From the NCBI GenBank assembly GCA_032718475.1, contig JAUCBJ010002874.1, positions 1 to 64,000 on the forward strand: a stretch of 64,000 bases of DNA, written 5' to 3'. Source of the DNA: Nemertoderma westbladi (Eukaryota > Xenacoelomorpha > Nemertodermatida > Nemertodermatidae). Within the stretch, counting starts at the first letter, position 1; the number at the start of each line of letters is the position of its first letter. This document shows positions 36,651-50,300 of the stretch, in pieces. Made by a program: the position numbers and the translations under genes. Under the pieces are notes generated by a model. That model was not told where the DNA came from and searched no databases. It saw only the letters and a list, made by a program, of their open reading frames with translations.

Positions 36651-37339
36651 GCATTCATAGTAAATGAGGAGGGAAAGAACGTAGAGGCATTCATAGTAAA
36701 TGTATGGAGGAGGGAATGAACGTAGAGGCATTCATAGTAAATGTATGGAGGAGGGAAAGAACGTAGAGGCATTCATAGTAAATGTATGGAGTAGGGAAAG
36801 AACGTAGAGGCATTCATAGTAAATGTATGGAGGAGGGAAAGAACGTAGAGGCATTCATAGTAAATGTATGGAGGAGGGAAAGAACGTAGAGGCATTCATA
36901 GTAAATGAGGAGGGAAAGAACGTAGAGGCATTCATAGTAAATGAGTAGGGAAAGAACGTAGAGGCATTCATAGTAAATGTATGGAGTAGGGAATGAAGAA
37001 CGTAGAGGCATTCATAGTAAATGTATGGAGGAGGGAAAGAACGTAGAGGCATTCATAGTAAATGAGTAGGGAGAGAACGTAGAGGCATTCATAGTAAATG
37101 AGTAGGGAGAGAACGTAGAGGCATTCATAGTAAATGAGTAGGGAGAGAACGTAGAGGCATTCATAGTAAATGTATGGAGTAGGGAAAGAACGTAGAGGCA
37201 TTCATAGTAAATGTATGGAGTAGGGAGAGAACGTAGAGGCATTCATAGTAAATGAGTAGGGAGAGAACGTAGAGGCATTCATAGTAAATGTATGGAGGAG
37301 GGAAAGAACGTAGAGGCATTCATAGTAAATGAGTAGGGA

Positions 37340-40142
37340 GAGAATGTAGAGGCATTCATAGTAAATGAGTAGGGAGAGAACGTAGAGGCATTCATAGTAA
37401 ATGTATGGAGGAGGGAAAGAACGTAGAGGCATTCATAGTAAATGAGTAGGGAGAGAATGTAGAGGCATTCATAGTAAATGAGTAGGGAGAGAACGTAGAG
37501 GCATTCATAGTAAATGTATGGAGTAGGGAATGAAGAACGTAGAGGCATTCATAGTAAATGTATGGAGGAGGGAAAGAACGTAGAGGCATTCATAGTAAAT
37601 GAGTAGGGAGAGAACGTAGAGGCATTCATAGTAAATGTATGGAGTAGGGAATGAACGTAGAGGCATTCATAGTAAATGTATGGAGTAGGGAAAGAACGTA
37701 GAGGCATTCATAGTAAATGTATGGAGTAGGGAAAGAACGTAGAGGCATTCATAGTAAATGTATGGAGTAGGGAAAGAACGTAGAGGCATTCATAGTAAAT
37801 GAGTAGGGAGAGAACGTAGAGGCATTCATAGTAAATGTATGGAGTAGGGAGAGAACGTAGAGGCATTCATAGTAAATGTATGGAGTAGGGGGAGAACGTA
37901 GAGGCATTCATAGTAAATGTATGGAGTAGGGAAAGAACGTAGAGGCATTCATAGTAAATGTATGGAGTAGGGAAAGAACGTAGAGGCATTCATAGTAAAT
38001 GTATGGAGTAGGGAAAGAACGTAGAGGCATTCATAGTAAATGTATGGAGTAGGGAAAGAACGTAGAGGCATTCATAGTAAATGAGTAGGGAGAGAACGTA
38101 GAGGCATTCATAGTAAATGTATGGAGTAGGGAGAGAACGTAGAGGCATTCATAGTAAATGAGTAGGGAGAGAACGTAGAGGCATTCATAGTAAATGTATG
38201 GAGTAGGGAAAGAAGAACGTAGAGGCATTCATAGTAAATGTATGGAGGAGGGAAAGAACGTAGAGGCATTCATAGTAAATGTATGGAGTAGGGAAAGAAG
38301 AACGTAGAGGCATTCATAGTAAATGTATGGAGTAGGGAAAGAACGTAGAGGCATTCATAGTAAATGTATGGAGGAGGGAAAGAACGTAGAGGCATTCATA
38401 GTAAATGTATGGAGTAGGGAAAGAACGTAGAGGCATTCATAGTAAATGTATGGAGGAGGGAAAGATCGTAGAGGCATTCATAGTAAATGTATGGAGTAGG
38501 GAAAGAACGTAGAGGCATTCATAGTAAATGTATGGAGTAGGGAAAGAACGTAGAGGCATTCATAGTAAATGTATGGAGTAGGGAAAGAACGTAGAGGCAT
38601 TCATAGTAAATGTATGGAGGAGGGAAAGATCGTAGAGGCATTCATAGTAAATGTATGGAGTAGGGAAAGAACGTAGAGGCATTCATAGTAAATGTATGGA
38701 GTAGGGAAAGATCGTAGAGGCATTCATAGTAAATGTATGGAGTAGGGAAAGAACGTAGAGGCATTCATAGTAAATGAGTAGGGAGAGAATGTAGAGGCAT
38801 TCATAGTAAATGAGTAGGGAGAGAACGTAGAGGCATTCATAGTAAATGTATGGAGTAGGGAATGAACGTAGAGGCATTCATAGTAAATGTATGGAGGAGG
38901 GAAAGAACGTAGAGGCATTCATAGTAAATGTATGGAGTAGGGAAAGAATGTAGAGGCATTCATAGTAAATGTATGGAGGAGGGAAAGAACGTAGAGGCAT
39001 TCATAGTAAATGTATGGAGTAGGGAAAGAACGTAGAGGCATTCATAGTAAATGTATGGAGGAGGGAAAGAACGTAGAGGCATTCATAGTAAATGTATGGA
39101 GTAGGGAAAGAACGTAGAGGCATTCATAGTAAATGTATGGAGGAGGGAAAGAACGTAGAGGCATTCATAGTAAATGAGTAGGGAGAGAATGTAGAGGCAT
39201 TCATAGTAAATGAGTAGGGAGAGAACGTAGAGGCATTCATAGTAAATGTATGGAGGAGGGAGAGAACGTAGAGGCATTCATAGTAAATGAGTAGGGAGAG
39301 AATGTAGAGGCATTCATAGTAAATGAGTAGGGAGAGAACGTAGAGGCATTCATAGTAAATGTATGGAGGAGGGAGAGAACGTAGAGGCATTCATAGTAAA
39401 TGAGTAGGGAGAGAATGTAGAGGCATTCATAGTAAATGAGTAGGGAGAGAATGTAGAGGCATTCATAGTAAATGAGTAGGGAGAGAACGTAGAGGCATTC
39501 ATAGTAAATGTATGGAGGAGGGAGAGAACGTAGAGGCATTCATAGTAAATGAGGAGGGAGAGAACGTAGAGGCATTCATAGTAAATGTATGGAGTAGGGA
39601 AAGAACGTAGAGGCATTCATAGTAAATGAGGAGGGAGAGAATGTAGAGGCATTCATAGTAAATGTATGGAGTAGGGAAAGAACGTAGAGGCATTCATAGT
39701 AAATGTATGAAGGAGGGAATGAAGAACGTAGAGGCATTCATAGTAAATGTATGGAGTAGGGAATGAAGAACGTAGAGGCATTCATAGTAAATGTATGGAG
39801 TAGGGAAAGAACGTAGAGGCATTCATAGTAAATGTATGGAGTAGGGAAAGAACGTAGAGGCATTCATAGTAAATGTATGGAGGAGGGAAAGAACGTAGAG
39901 GCATTCATAGTAAATGTATGGAGGAGGGAAAGAAGAACGTAGAGGCATTCATAGTAAATGTATGGAGTAGGGAAAGAACGTAGAGGCATTCATAGTAAAT
40001 GTATGGAGTAGGGAAAGAACGTAGAGGCATTCATAGTAAATGTATGGAGTAGGGAAAGAATGTAGAGGCATTCATAGTAAATGAGTAGGGAGAGAATGTA
40101 GAGGCATTCATAGTAAATGTATGGAGTAGGGAAAGAATGTAG
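37340..40142 (+). repeat. Sub-array with AATGTAGAGG (CpG to TpG) monomers
   Basis: The single CpG of the monomer (AACGTAG) reads AATGTAG in about twelve monomers, near 37344, 37458, 38789, 38948, 39189, 39301, 39416, 39451, 39630, 40060, 40096 and 40138. It is mostly carried by 36-bp GAGTAGGGAGAG monomers. I saw no other cluster of it. Confidence 0.85.
39135..39545 (+). repeat. 113-bp higher-order repeat, four copies
   Basis: The unit is one 41-bp GGAGGAGGG monomer, one 36-bp GAGAATG monomer and one 36-bp GAGAACG monomer. Starts are at 39135, 39248 and 39361, and the next 41-bp monomer is at 39510, because the third copy has one extra 36-bp AATG monomer (149 bp). Confidence 0.88.
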
Positions 40143-40442
40143 AGGCATTCATAGTAAATGTATGGAGTAGGGAATGAAGATCGTAGAGGCATTCATAGTA
40201 AATGTATGGAGGAGGGAAAGAACGTAGAGGCATTCATAGTAAATGAGTAGGGAGAGAACGTAGAGGCATTCATAGTAAATGAGTAGGGAAAGAACGTAGA
40301 GGCATTCATAGTAAATGTATGAAGGAGGGAATGAAGAACGTAGAGGCATTCATAGTAAATGTATGGAGGAGGGAAAGAACGTAGAGGCATTCATAGTAAA
40401 TGTATGGAGGAGGGAAAGAACGTAGAGGCATTCATAGTAAAT

Positions 40443-41515
40443 GTATGGAGTAGGGAATGAAGAACGTAGAGGCATTCATAGTAAATGAGTAGGGAAAGAA
40501 CGTAGAGGCATTCATAGTAAATGTATGGAGGAGGGAAAGAACGTAGAGGCATTCATAGTAAATGTATGGAGTAGGGAATGAAGAACGTAGAGGCATTCAT
40601 AGTAAATGTATGGAGTAGGGAAAGAACGTAGAGGCATTCATAGTAAATGTATGGAGGAGGGAAAGAACGTAGAGGCATTCATAGTAAATGTATGGAGTAG
40701 GGAATGAAGAACGTAGAGGCATTCATAGTAAATGTATGGAGGAGGGAAAGAACGTAGAGGCATTCATAGTAAATGTATGGAGTAGGGAAAGAACGTAGAG
40801 GCATTCATAGTAAATGTATGGAGGAGGGAAAGAACGTAGAGGCATTCATAGTAAATGTATGGAGTAGGGAATGAAGAACGTAGAGGCATTCATAGTAAAT
40901 GAGTAGGGAAAGAACGTAGAGGCATTCATAGTAAATGTATGGAGGAGGGAAAGAACGTAGAGGCATTCATAGTAAATGTATGGAGTAGGGAATGAAGAAC
41001 GTAGAGGCATTCATAGTAAATGTATGGAGTAGGGAAAGAACGTAGAGGCATTCATAGTAAATGTATGGAGGAGGGAAAGAACGTAGAGGCATTCATAGTA
41101 AATGTATGGAGTAGGGAAAGAACGTAGAGGCATTCATAGTAAATGTATGGAGGAGGGAAAGAACGTAGAGGCATTCATAGTAAATGTATGGAGTAGGGAA
41201 TGAAGAACGTAGAGGCATTCATAGTAAATGAGTAGGGAAAGAACGTAGAGGCATTCATAGTAAATGTATGGAGGAGGGAAAGAACGTAGAGGCATTCATA
41301 GTAAATGTATGGAGTAGGGAATGAAGAACGTAGAGGCATTCATAGTAAATGTATGGAGTAGGGAAAGAACGTAGAGGCATTCATAGTAAATGTATGGAGT
41401 AGGGAAAGAACGTAGAGGCATTCATAGTAAATGTATGGAGGAGGGAAAGAACGTAGAGGCATTCATAGTAAATGTATGGAGTAGGGAAAGAACGTAGAGG
41501 CATTCATAGTAAATG
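40443..41515 (+). repeat. Higher-order repeat of 329-414 bp
   Basis: A 44-bp GGAGTAGGGAATGAAG monomer directly followed by a 36-bp GAGTAGGGAAAG monomer marks copies at about 40443, 40857 and 41186. The rest of each copy is alternating GGAGTAGGG and GGAGGAGGG 41-bp monomers. The difference in length (85 bp) equals one 44-bp plus one 41-bp monomer. Confidence 0.7.
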
Positions 41516-43158
41516 TATGGAGTAGGGAAAGAACGTAGAGGCATTCATAGTAAATGTATGGAGGAGGGAAAGAACGTAGAGGCATTCATAGTAAATGTAT
41601 GGAGTAGGGAAAGAACGTAGAGGCATTCATAGTAAATGTATGAAGGAGGGAATGAAGAACGTAGAGGCATTCATAGTAAATGTATGGAGTAGAGAAAGAA
41701 CGTAGAGGCATTCATAGTAAATGTATGGAGTAGGGAAAGAACGTAGAGGCATTCATAGTAAATGTATGGAGTAGGTAAAGAACGTAGAGGCATTCATAGT
41801 AAATGTATGGAGTAGGGAAAGAACGTAGAGGCATTCATAGTAAATGTATGGAGTAGGGAATGAAGAACGTAGAGGCATTCATAGTAAATGTATGGAGTAG
41901 GGAGAGAACGTAGAGGCATTCATAGTAAATGTATGGAGTAGGGAAAGATCGTAGAGGCATTCATAGTAAATGTATGGAGTAGAGAAAGAACGTAGAGGCA
42001 TTCATAGTAAATGTATGGAGTAGGGAAAGAACGTAGAGGCATTCATAGTAAATGTATGGAGTAGGTAAAGAACGTAGAGGCATTCATAGTAAATGTATGG
42101 AGTAGGGAAAGAACGTAGAGGCATTCATAGTAAATGTATGAAGGAGGGAATGAAGAACGTAGAGGCATTCATAGTAAATGTATGAAGGAGGGAATGAAGA
42201 ACGTAGAGGCATTCATAGTAAATGTATGGAGTAGGGAAAGAACGTAGAGGCATTCATAGTAAATGAGGAGGGAAAGAACGTAGAGGCATTCATAGTAAAT
42301 GTATGGAGTAGAGAAAGAACGTAGAGGCATTCATAGTAAATGTATGGAGTAGGGAAAGAACGTAGAGGCATTCATAGTAAATGTATGAAGGAGGGAATGA
42401 AGAACGTAGAGGCATTCATAGTAAATGTATGGAGTAGAGAAAGAACGTAGAGGCATTCATAGTAAATGAGGAGGGAAAGAACGTAGAGGCATTCATAGTA
42501 AATGTATGGAGTAGAGAAAGAACGTAGAGGCATTCATAGTAAATGAGGAGGGAAAGAACGTAGAGGCATTCATAGTAAATGTATGGAGTAGGTAAAGAAC
42601 GTAGAGGCATTCATAGTAAATGTATGGAGTAGGGAAAGAACGTAGAGGCATTCATAGTAAATGTATGAAGGAGGGAATGAAGAACGTAGAGGCATTCATA
42701 GTAAATGTATGGAGTAGGGAAAGAACGTAGAGGCATTCATAGTAAATGTATGGAGTAGGGAAAGAACGTAGAGGCATTCATAGTAAATGTATGGAGTAGG
42801 TAAAGAACGTAGAGGCATTCATAGTAAATGTATGGAGTAGGTAAAGAACGTAGAGGCATTCATAGTAAATGTATGAAGGAGGGAATGAAGAACGTAGAGG
42901 CATTCATAGTAAATGTATGGAGTAGGTAAAGAACGTAGAGGCATTCATAGTAAATGTATGGAGTAGGTAAAGAACGTAGAGGCATTCATAGTAAATGTAT
43001 GGAGTAGGGAATGAAGAACGTAGAGGCATTCATAGTAAATGTATGGAGGAGGGAAAGAACGTAGAGGCATTCATAGTAAATGTATGGAGGAGGGAAAGAA
43101 CGTAGAGGCATTCATAGTAAATGAGTAGGGAGAGAACGTAGAGGCATTCATAGTAAAT

Positions 43159-44380
43159 GTATGAAGTAGGGAAAGAAGATCGTAGAGGCATTCATAGTAA
43201 ATGTATGGAGTAGGGAAAGAACGTAGAGGCATTCATAGTAAATGTATGGAGTAGAGAAAGAACGTAGAGGCATTCATAGTAAATGAGGAGGGAAAGAACG
43301 TAGAGGCATTCATAGTAAATGTATGGAGTAGAGAAAGAACGTAGAGGCATTCATAGTAAATGAGGAGGGAAAGAACGTAGAGGCATTCATAGTAAATGTA
43401 TGGAGTAGGTAAAGAACGTAGAGGCATTCATAGTAAATGTATGGAGTAGGGAAAGAACGTAGAGGCATTCATAGTAAATGTATGAAGGAGGGAATGAAGA
43501 ACGTAGAGGCATTCATAGTAAATGTATGAAGGAGGGAATGAAGAACGTAGAGGCATTCATAGTAAATGTATGGAGTAGGGAATGAACGTAGAGGCATTCA
43601 TAGTAAATGTATGGAGTAGGGAAAGAACGTAGAGGCATTCATAGTAAATGTATGAAGGAGGGAATGAAGAACGTAGAGGCATTCATAGTAAATGTATGGA
43701 GGAGGGAAAGAACGTAGAGGCATTCATAGTAAATGAGTAGGGAGAGAACGTAGAGGCATTCATAGTAAATGTATGAAGTAGGGAAAGAAGATCGTAGAGG
43801 CATTCATAGTAAATGTATGGAGTAGGGAAAGAACGTAGAGGCATTCATAGTAAATGTATGGAGTAGAGAAAAAACGTAGAGGCATTCATAGTAAATGAGG
43901 AGGGAAAGAACGTAGAGGCATTCATAGTAAATGTATGGAGTAGAGAAAGAACGTAGAGGCATTCATAGTAAATGAGGAGGGAAAGAACGTAGAGGCATTC
44001 ATAGTAAATGTATGGAGTAGGTAAAGAACGTAGAGGCATTCATAGTAAATGTATGGAGTAGGGAAAGAACGTAGAGGCATTCATAGTAAATGTATGAAGG
44101 AGGGAATGAAGAACGTAGAGGCATTCATAGTAAATGTATGAAGGAGGGAATGAAGAACGTAGAGGCATTCATAGTAAATGTATGGAGTAGGGAATGAACG
44201 TAGAGGCATTCATAGTAAATGTATGGAGTAGGGAAAGAACGTAGAGGCATTCATAGTAAATGTATGAAGGAGGGAATGAAGAACGTAGAGGCATTCATAG
44301 TAAATGTATGAAGGAGGGAATGAAGAACGTAGAGGCATTCATAGTAAATGTATGGAGTAGGGAAAGAACGTAGAGGCATT
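43159..44380 (+). repeat. Tandem duplication, offset 612 bp
   Basis: The block starting with the rare GTATGAAGTAGGGAAAGAAG monomer at 43159 recurs at 43771 with the same order of about twelve monomers. One difference is GAAAAAACG near 43870 for GAAAGAACG. A related partial block lies 817 bp upstream of copy one, near 42416. Confidence 0.88.
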
Positions 44381-45313
44381 CATAGTAAATGTATGGAGGA
44401 GGGAAAGAACGTAGAGGCATTCATAGTAAATGTATGAAGGAGGGAATGAAGATCGTAGAGGCATTCATAGTAAATGTATGGAGTAGGGAAAGAACGTAGA
44501 GGCATTCATAGTAAATGTATGAAGGAGGGAATGAAGAACGTAGAGGCATTCATAGTAAATGTATGGAGTAGGGAAAGAACGTAGAGGCATTCATAGTAAA
44601 TGTATGGAGTAGGGAAAGAACGTAGAGGCATTCATAGTAAATGTATGAAGGAGGGAATGAAGAACGTAGAGGCATTCATAGTAAATGTATGAAGGAGGGA
44701 ATGAAGATCGTAGAGGCATTCATAGTAAATGTATGGAGTAGGGAAAGAACGTAGAGGCATTCATAGTAAATGTATGAAGGAGGGAATGAAGAACGTAGAG
44801 GCATTCATAGTAAATGTATGAAGGAGGGAATGAAGAACGTAGAGGCATTCATAGTAAATGTATGGAGTAGGGAAAGAACGTAGAGGCATTCATAGTAAAT
44901 GTATGAAGGAGGGAATGAAGAACGTAGAGGCATTCATAGTAAATGTATGAAGGAGGGAAAGAACGTAGAGGCATTCATAGTAAATGTATGGAGTAGGGAA
45001 AGATCGTAGAGGCATTCATAGTAAATGTATGAAGGAGGGAAAGAACGTAGAGGCATTCATAGTAAATGTATGGAGTAGGGAAAGAACGTAGAGGCATTCA
45101 TAGTAAATGTATGGAGGAGGGAAAGAACGTAGAGGCATTCATAGTAAATGTATGGAGTAGGGAAAGAACGTAGAGGCATTCATAGTAAATGTATGGAGTA
45201 GGGAAAGAACGTAGAGGCATTCATAGTAAATGTATGAAGGAGGGAAAGAACGTAGAGGCATTCATAGTAAATGTATGAAGGAGGGAAAGAACGTAGAGGC
45301 ATTCATAGTAAAT

Positions 45314-46880
45314 GTATGGAGTAGAGAAAGAACGTAGAGGCATTCATAGTAAATGAGGAGGGAAAGAACGTAGAGGCATTCATAGTAAATGTATGGAGTA
45401 GGTAAAGAACGTAGAGGCATTCATAGTAAATGTATGGAGTAGGGAAAGAACGTAGAGGCATTCATAGTAAATGTATGAAGGAGGGAATGAAGATCGTAGA
45501 GGCATTCATAGTAAATGTATGGAGTAGGGAATGAAGAACGTAGAGGCATTCATAGTAAATGTATGGAGTAGGGAAAGAACGTAGAGGCATTCATAGTAAA
45601 TGTATGGAGTAGGGAAAGAACGTAGAGGCATTCATAGTAAATGTATGGAGTAGGGAAAGAACGTAGAGGCATTCATAGTAAATGTATGAAGGAGGGAATG
45701 AAGAACGTAGAGGCATTCATAGTAAATGTATGGAGTAGAGAAAGAACGTAGAGGCATTCATAGTAAATGAGGAGGGAAAGAACGTAGAGGCATTCATAGT
45801 AAATGTATGGAGTAGGGAAAGAACGTAGAGGCATTCATAGTAAATGTATGGAGTAGGGAAAGAACGTAGAGGCATTCATAGTAAATGTATGGAGTAGGGA
45901 ATGAAGAACGTAGAGGCATTCATAGTAAATGTATGGAGTAGGGAAAGAACGTAGAGGCATTCATAGTAAATGTATGGAGTAGGGAAAGAACGTAGAGGCA
46001 TTCATAGTAAATGTATGGAGTAGGGAAAGAACGTAGAGGCATTCATAGTAAATGTATGAAGGAGGGAATGAAGAACGTAGAGGCATTCATAGTAAATGTA
46101 TGGAGTAGAGAAAGAACGTAGAGGCATTCATAGTAAATGAGGAGGGAAAGAACGTAGAGGCATTCATAGTAAATGTATGGAGTAGGGAAAGAACGTAGAG
46201 GCATTCATAGTAAATGTATGGAGTAGGGAAAGAACGTAGAGGCATTCATAGTAAATGTATGAAGGAGGGAAAGAACGTAGAGGCATTCATAGTAAATGTA
46301 TGAAGGAGGGAAAGAACGTAGAGGCATTCATAGTAAATGTATGGAGTAGGGAAAGATCGTAGAGGCATTCATAGTAAATGTATGGAGTAGAGAAAGAACG
46401 TAGAGGCATTCATAGTAAATGAGGAGGGAAAGAACGTAGAGGCATTCATAGTAAATGTATGGAGTAGGTAAAGAACGTAGAGGCATTCATAGTAAATGTA
46501 TGGAGTAGGGAAAGAACGTAGAGGCATTCATAGTAAATGTATGAAGGAGGGAATGAAGATCGTAGAGGCATTCATAGTAAATGTATGGAGTAGGGAATGA
46601 AGAACGTAGAGGCATTCATAGTAAATGTATGGAGTAGGGAAAGAACGTAGAGGCATTCATAGTAAATGTATGGAGTAGGGAAAGAACGTAGAGGCATTCA
46701 TAGTAAATGTATGGAGTAGGGAAAGAACGTAGAGGCATTCATAGTAAATGTATGGAGTAGGGAAAGAACGTAGAGGCATTCATAGTAAATGTATGAAGGA
46801 GGGAATGAAGAACGTAGAGGCATTCATAGTAAATGTATGGAGTAGAGAAAGAACGTAGAGGCATTCATAGTAAATGAGGA
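45314..46880 (+). repeat. Tandem duplication, offset 1066 bp, with an inner 370-bp repeat
   Basis: GGAGTAGAG at 45314 and 46380 and GTAGGTAAAG at 45391 and 46457 both show the 1066-bp offset. Inside the first copy a nine-monomer unit starting at 45728 recurs at 46098 (370 bp). The equivalent position at 46835 has offset 1107, one 41-bp monomer more. Confidence 0.87.
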
Positions 46881-47309
46881 GGGAAAGAACGTAGAGGCAT
46901 TCATAGTAAATGTATGGAGTAGGGAAAGAAGAACGTAGAGGCATTCATAGTAAATGAGTAGGGAGAGAACGTAGAGGCATTCATAGTAAATGTATGGAGT
47001 AGAGAAAGAACGTAGAGGCATTCATAGTAAATGTATGGAGTAGGGAAAGAACGTAGAGGCATTCATAGTAAATGTATGGAGTAGGGAAAGAACGTAGAGG
47101 CATTCATAGTAAATGTATGGAGGAGGGAAAGAACGTAGAGGCATTCATAGTAAATGTATGAAGGAGGGAATGAAGAACGTAGAGGCATTCATAGTAAATG
47201 TATGGAGTAGGGAAAGAACGTAGAGGCATTCATAGTAAATGTATGGAGTAGGGAAAGAACGTAGAGGCATTCATAGTAAATGTATGAAGGAGGGAATGAA
47301 GAACGTAGA

Positions 47310-50300
47310 GGCATTCATAGTAAATGTATGGAGTAGGGAAAGAACGTAGAGGCATTCATAGTAAATGTATGGAGTAGGGAAAGAACGTAGAGGCATTCAT
47401 AGTAAATGAGGAGGGAGAGAACGTAGAGGCATTCATAGTAAATGTATGGAGTAGGGAAAGATGTATGGAGTAGGGAAAGAACGTAGAGGCATTCATAGTA
47501 AATGAGTAGGGAGAGAACGTAGAGGCATTCATAGTAAATGAGTAGGGAAAGAACGTAGAGGCATTCATAGTAAATGAGTAGGGAGAGAACGTAGAGGCAT
47601 TCATAGTAAATGTATGGAGTAGGGAGAGAACGTAGAGGCATTCATAGTAAATGAGAAGGGAAAGAACGTAGAGGCATTCATAGTAAATGAGTAGGGAGAG
47701 AACGTAGAGGCATTCATAGTAAATGAGGAGGGAGAGAACGTAGAGGCATTCATAGTAAATGAGAAGGGAAAGAACGTAGAGGCATTCATAGTAAATGAGT
47801 AGGGAGAGAACGTAGAGGCATTCATAGTAAATGAGGAGGGAGAGAACGTAGAGGCATTCATAGTAAATGAGGAGGGAGAGAACGTAGAGGCATTCATAGT
47901 AAATGAGAAGGGAAAGAACGTAGAGGCATTCATAGTAAATGAGTAGGGAGAGAACGTAGAGGCATTCATAGTAAATGAGGAGGGAGAGAACGTAGAGGCA
48001 TTCATAGTAAATGTATGGAGTAGGGAAAGATCGTAGAGGCATTCATAGTAAATGTATGGAGTAGGGAAAGATCGTAGAGGCATTCATAGTAAATGTATGG
48101 AGTAGGGAGAGAACGTAGAGGCATTCATAGTAAATGTATGGAGTAGGGAAAGAACGTAGAGGCATTCATAGTAAATGAGAAGGGAGAGAACGTAGAGGCA
48201 TTCATAGTAAATGAGGAGGGAGAGAACGTAGAGGCATTCATAGTAAATGTATGGAGTAGGGAAAGAACGTAGAGGCATTCATAGTAAATGAGTAGGGAGA
48301 GAACGTAGAGGCATTCATAGTAAATGAGTAGGGAGAGAACGTAGAGGCATTCATAGTAAATGAGGAGGGAGAGAACGTAGAGGCATTCATAGTAAATGAG
48401 TAGGGAGAGAACGTAGAGGCATTCATAGTAAATGAGTAGGGAGAGAACGTAGAGGCATTCATAGTAAATGTATGGAGTAGGGAGAGAACGTAGAGGCATT
48501 CATAGTAAATGTATGGAGGAGGGACGGAACGTAGAGGCATTCATAGTAAATGAGTAGGGAGAGAACGTAGAGGCATTCATAGTAAATGAGTAGGGAGAGA
48601 ACGTAGAGGCATTCATAGTAAATGTATGGAGTAGGGAGAGAACGTAGAGGCATTCATAGTAAATGTATGGAGGAGGGACGGAACGTAGAGGCATTCATAG
48701 TAAATGAGGAGGGAGAGAACGTAGAGGCATTCATAGTAAATGAGTAGGGAAAGAACGTAGAGGCATTCATAGTAAATGAGTAGGGAAAGAACGTAGAGGC
48801 ATTCATAGTAAATGAGGAGGGAGAGAACGTAGAGGCATTCATAGTAAATGAGTAGGGAAAGAACGTAGAGGCATTCATAGTAAATGTATGGAGGAGGGAA
48901 TGAAGAACGTAGAGGCATTCATAGTAAATGTATGGAGGAGGGAATGAAGAACGTAGAGGCATTCATAGTAAATGTGTGGAGTAGGGAAAGAACGTAGAGG
49001 CATTCATAGTAAATGTATGGAGTAGGGAAAGAACGTAGAGGCATTCATAGTAAATGTATGGAGTAGGGAAAGAACGTAGAGGCATTCATAGTAAATGTAT
49101 GGAGTAGGGAAAGAACGTAGAGGCATTCATAGTAAATGTATGGAGTAGGGAAAGAACGTAGAGGCATTCATAGTAAATGTATGGAGTAGGGAAAGAACGT
49201 AGAGGCATTCATAGTAAATGTATGGAGTAGGGAAAGAACGTAGAGGCATTCATAGTAAATGTATGAAGGAGGGAATGAAGAACGTAGAGGCATTCATAGT
49301 AAATGTATGGAGGAGGGAATGAAGAACGTAGAGGCATTCATAGTAAATGTGTGGAGTAGGGAAAGAACGTAGAGGCATTCATAGTAAATGTATGAAGGAG
49401 GGAATGAAGAACGTAGAGGCATTCATAGTAAATGTATGGAGGAGGGAATGAAGAACGTAGAGGCATTCATAGTAAATGAGTAGGGAAAGAACGTAGAGGC
49501 ATTCATAGTAAATGAGGAGGGAGAGAACGTAGAGGCATTCATAGTAAATGAGAAGGGAGAGAACGTAGAGGCATTCATAGTAAATGAGGAGGGAAAGAAC
49601 GTAGAGGCATTCATAGTAAATGTATGGAGTAGGGAGAGAACGTAGAGGCATTCATAGTAAATGTATGGAGTAGGGAAAGAACGTAGAGGCATTCATAGTA
49701 AATGTATGGAGGAGGGAAAGAACGTAGAGGCATTCATAGTAAATGAGGAGGGAGAGAACGTAGAGGCATTCATAGTAAATGAGTAGGGAGAGAACGTAGA
49801 GGCATTCATAGTAAATGAGGAGGGAGAGAACGTAGAGGCATTCATAGTAAATGAGTAGGGAAAGAACGTAGAGGCATTCATAGTAAATGAGGAGGGAAAG
49901 AACGTAGAGGCATTCATAGTAAATGAGGAGGGAAAGAGCGTAGAGGCATTCATAGTAAATGTATGGAGTAGGGAAAGAACGTAGAGGCATTCATAGTAAA
50001 TGTATGGAGGAGGGAATGAAGAACGTAGAGGCATTCATAGTAAATGTATGGAGTAGGGAAAGAACGTAGAGGCATTCATAGTAAATGTATGGAGTAGGGA
50101 AAGAACGTAGAGGCATTCATAGTAAATGAGTAGGGAGAGAACGTAGAGGCATTCATAGTAAATGTATGGAGGAGGGAATGAAGAACGTAGAGGCATTCAT
50201 AGTAAATGTATGGAGGAGGGAAAGAACGTAGAGGCATTCATAGTAAATGTATGGAGTAGGGAAAGAACGTAGAGGCATTCATAGTAAATGAGTAGGGAGA

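Larger units (their letters stand above)
41680..47010 (+). repeat. Domain marked by GGAGTAGAG and GTAGGTAAAG variants
   Basis: Two point variants are concentrated here: GGAGTAGAGAAAG, often directly followed by a 36-bp GAGGAGGG monomer, and GGAGTAGGTAAAG. Both are rare outside (a few GTAGAG near 27615 and 54300, one GTAGGTAAAG near 20368). The 44-bp GAAGGAGGGAATGAAG form is also common. Confidence 0.78.
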
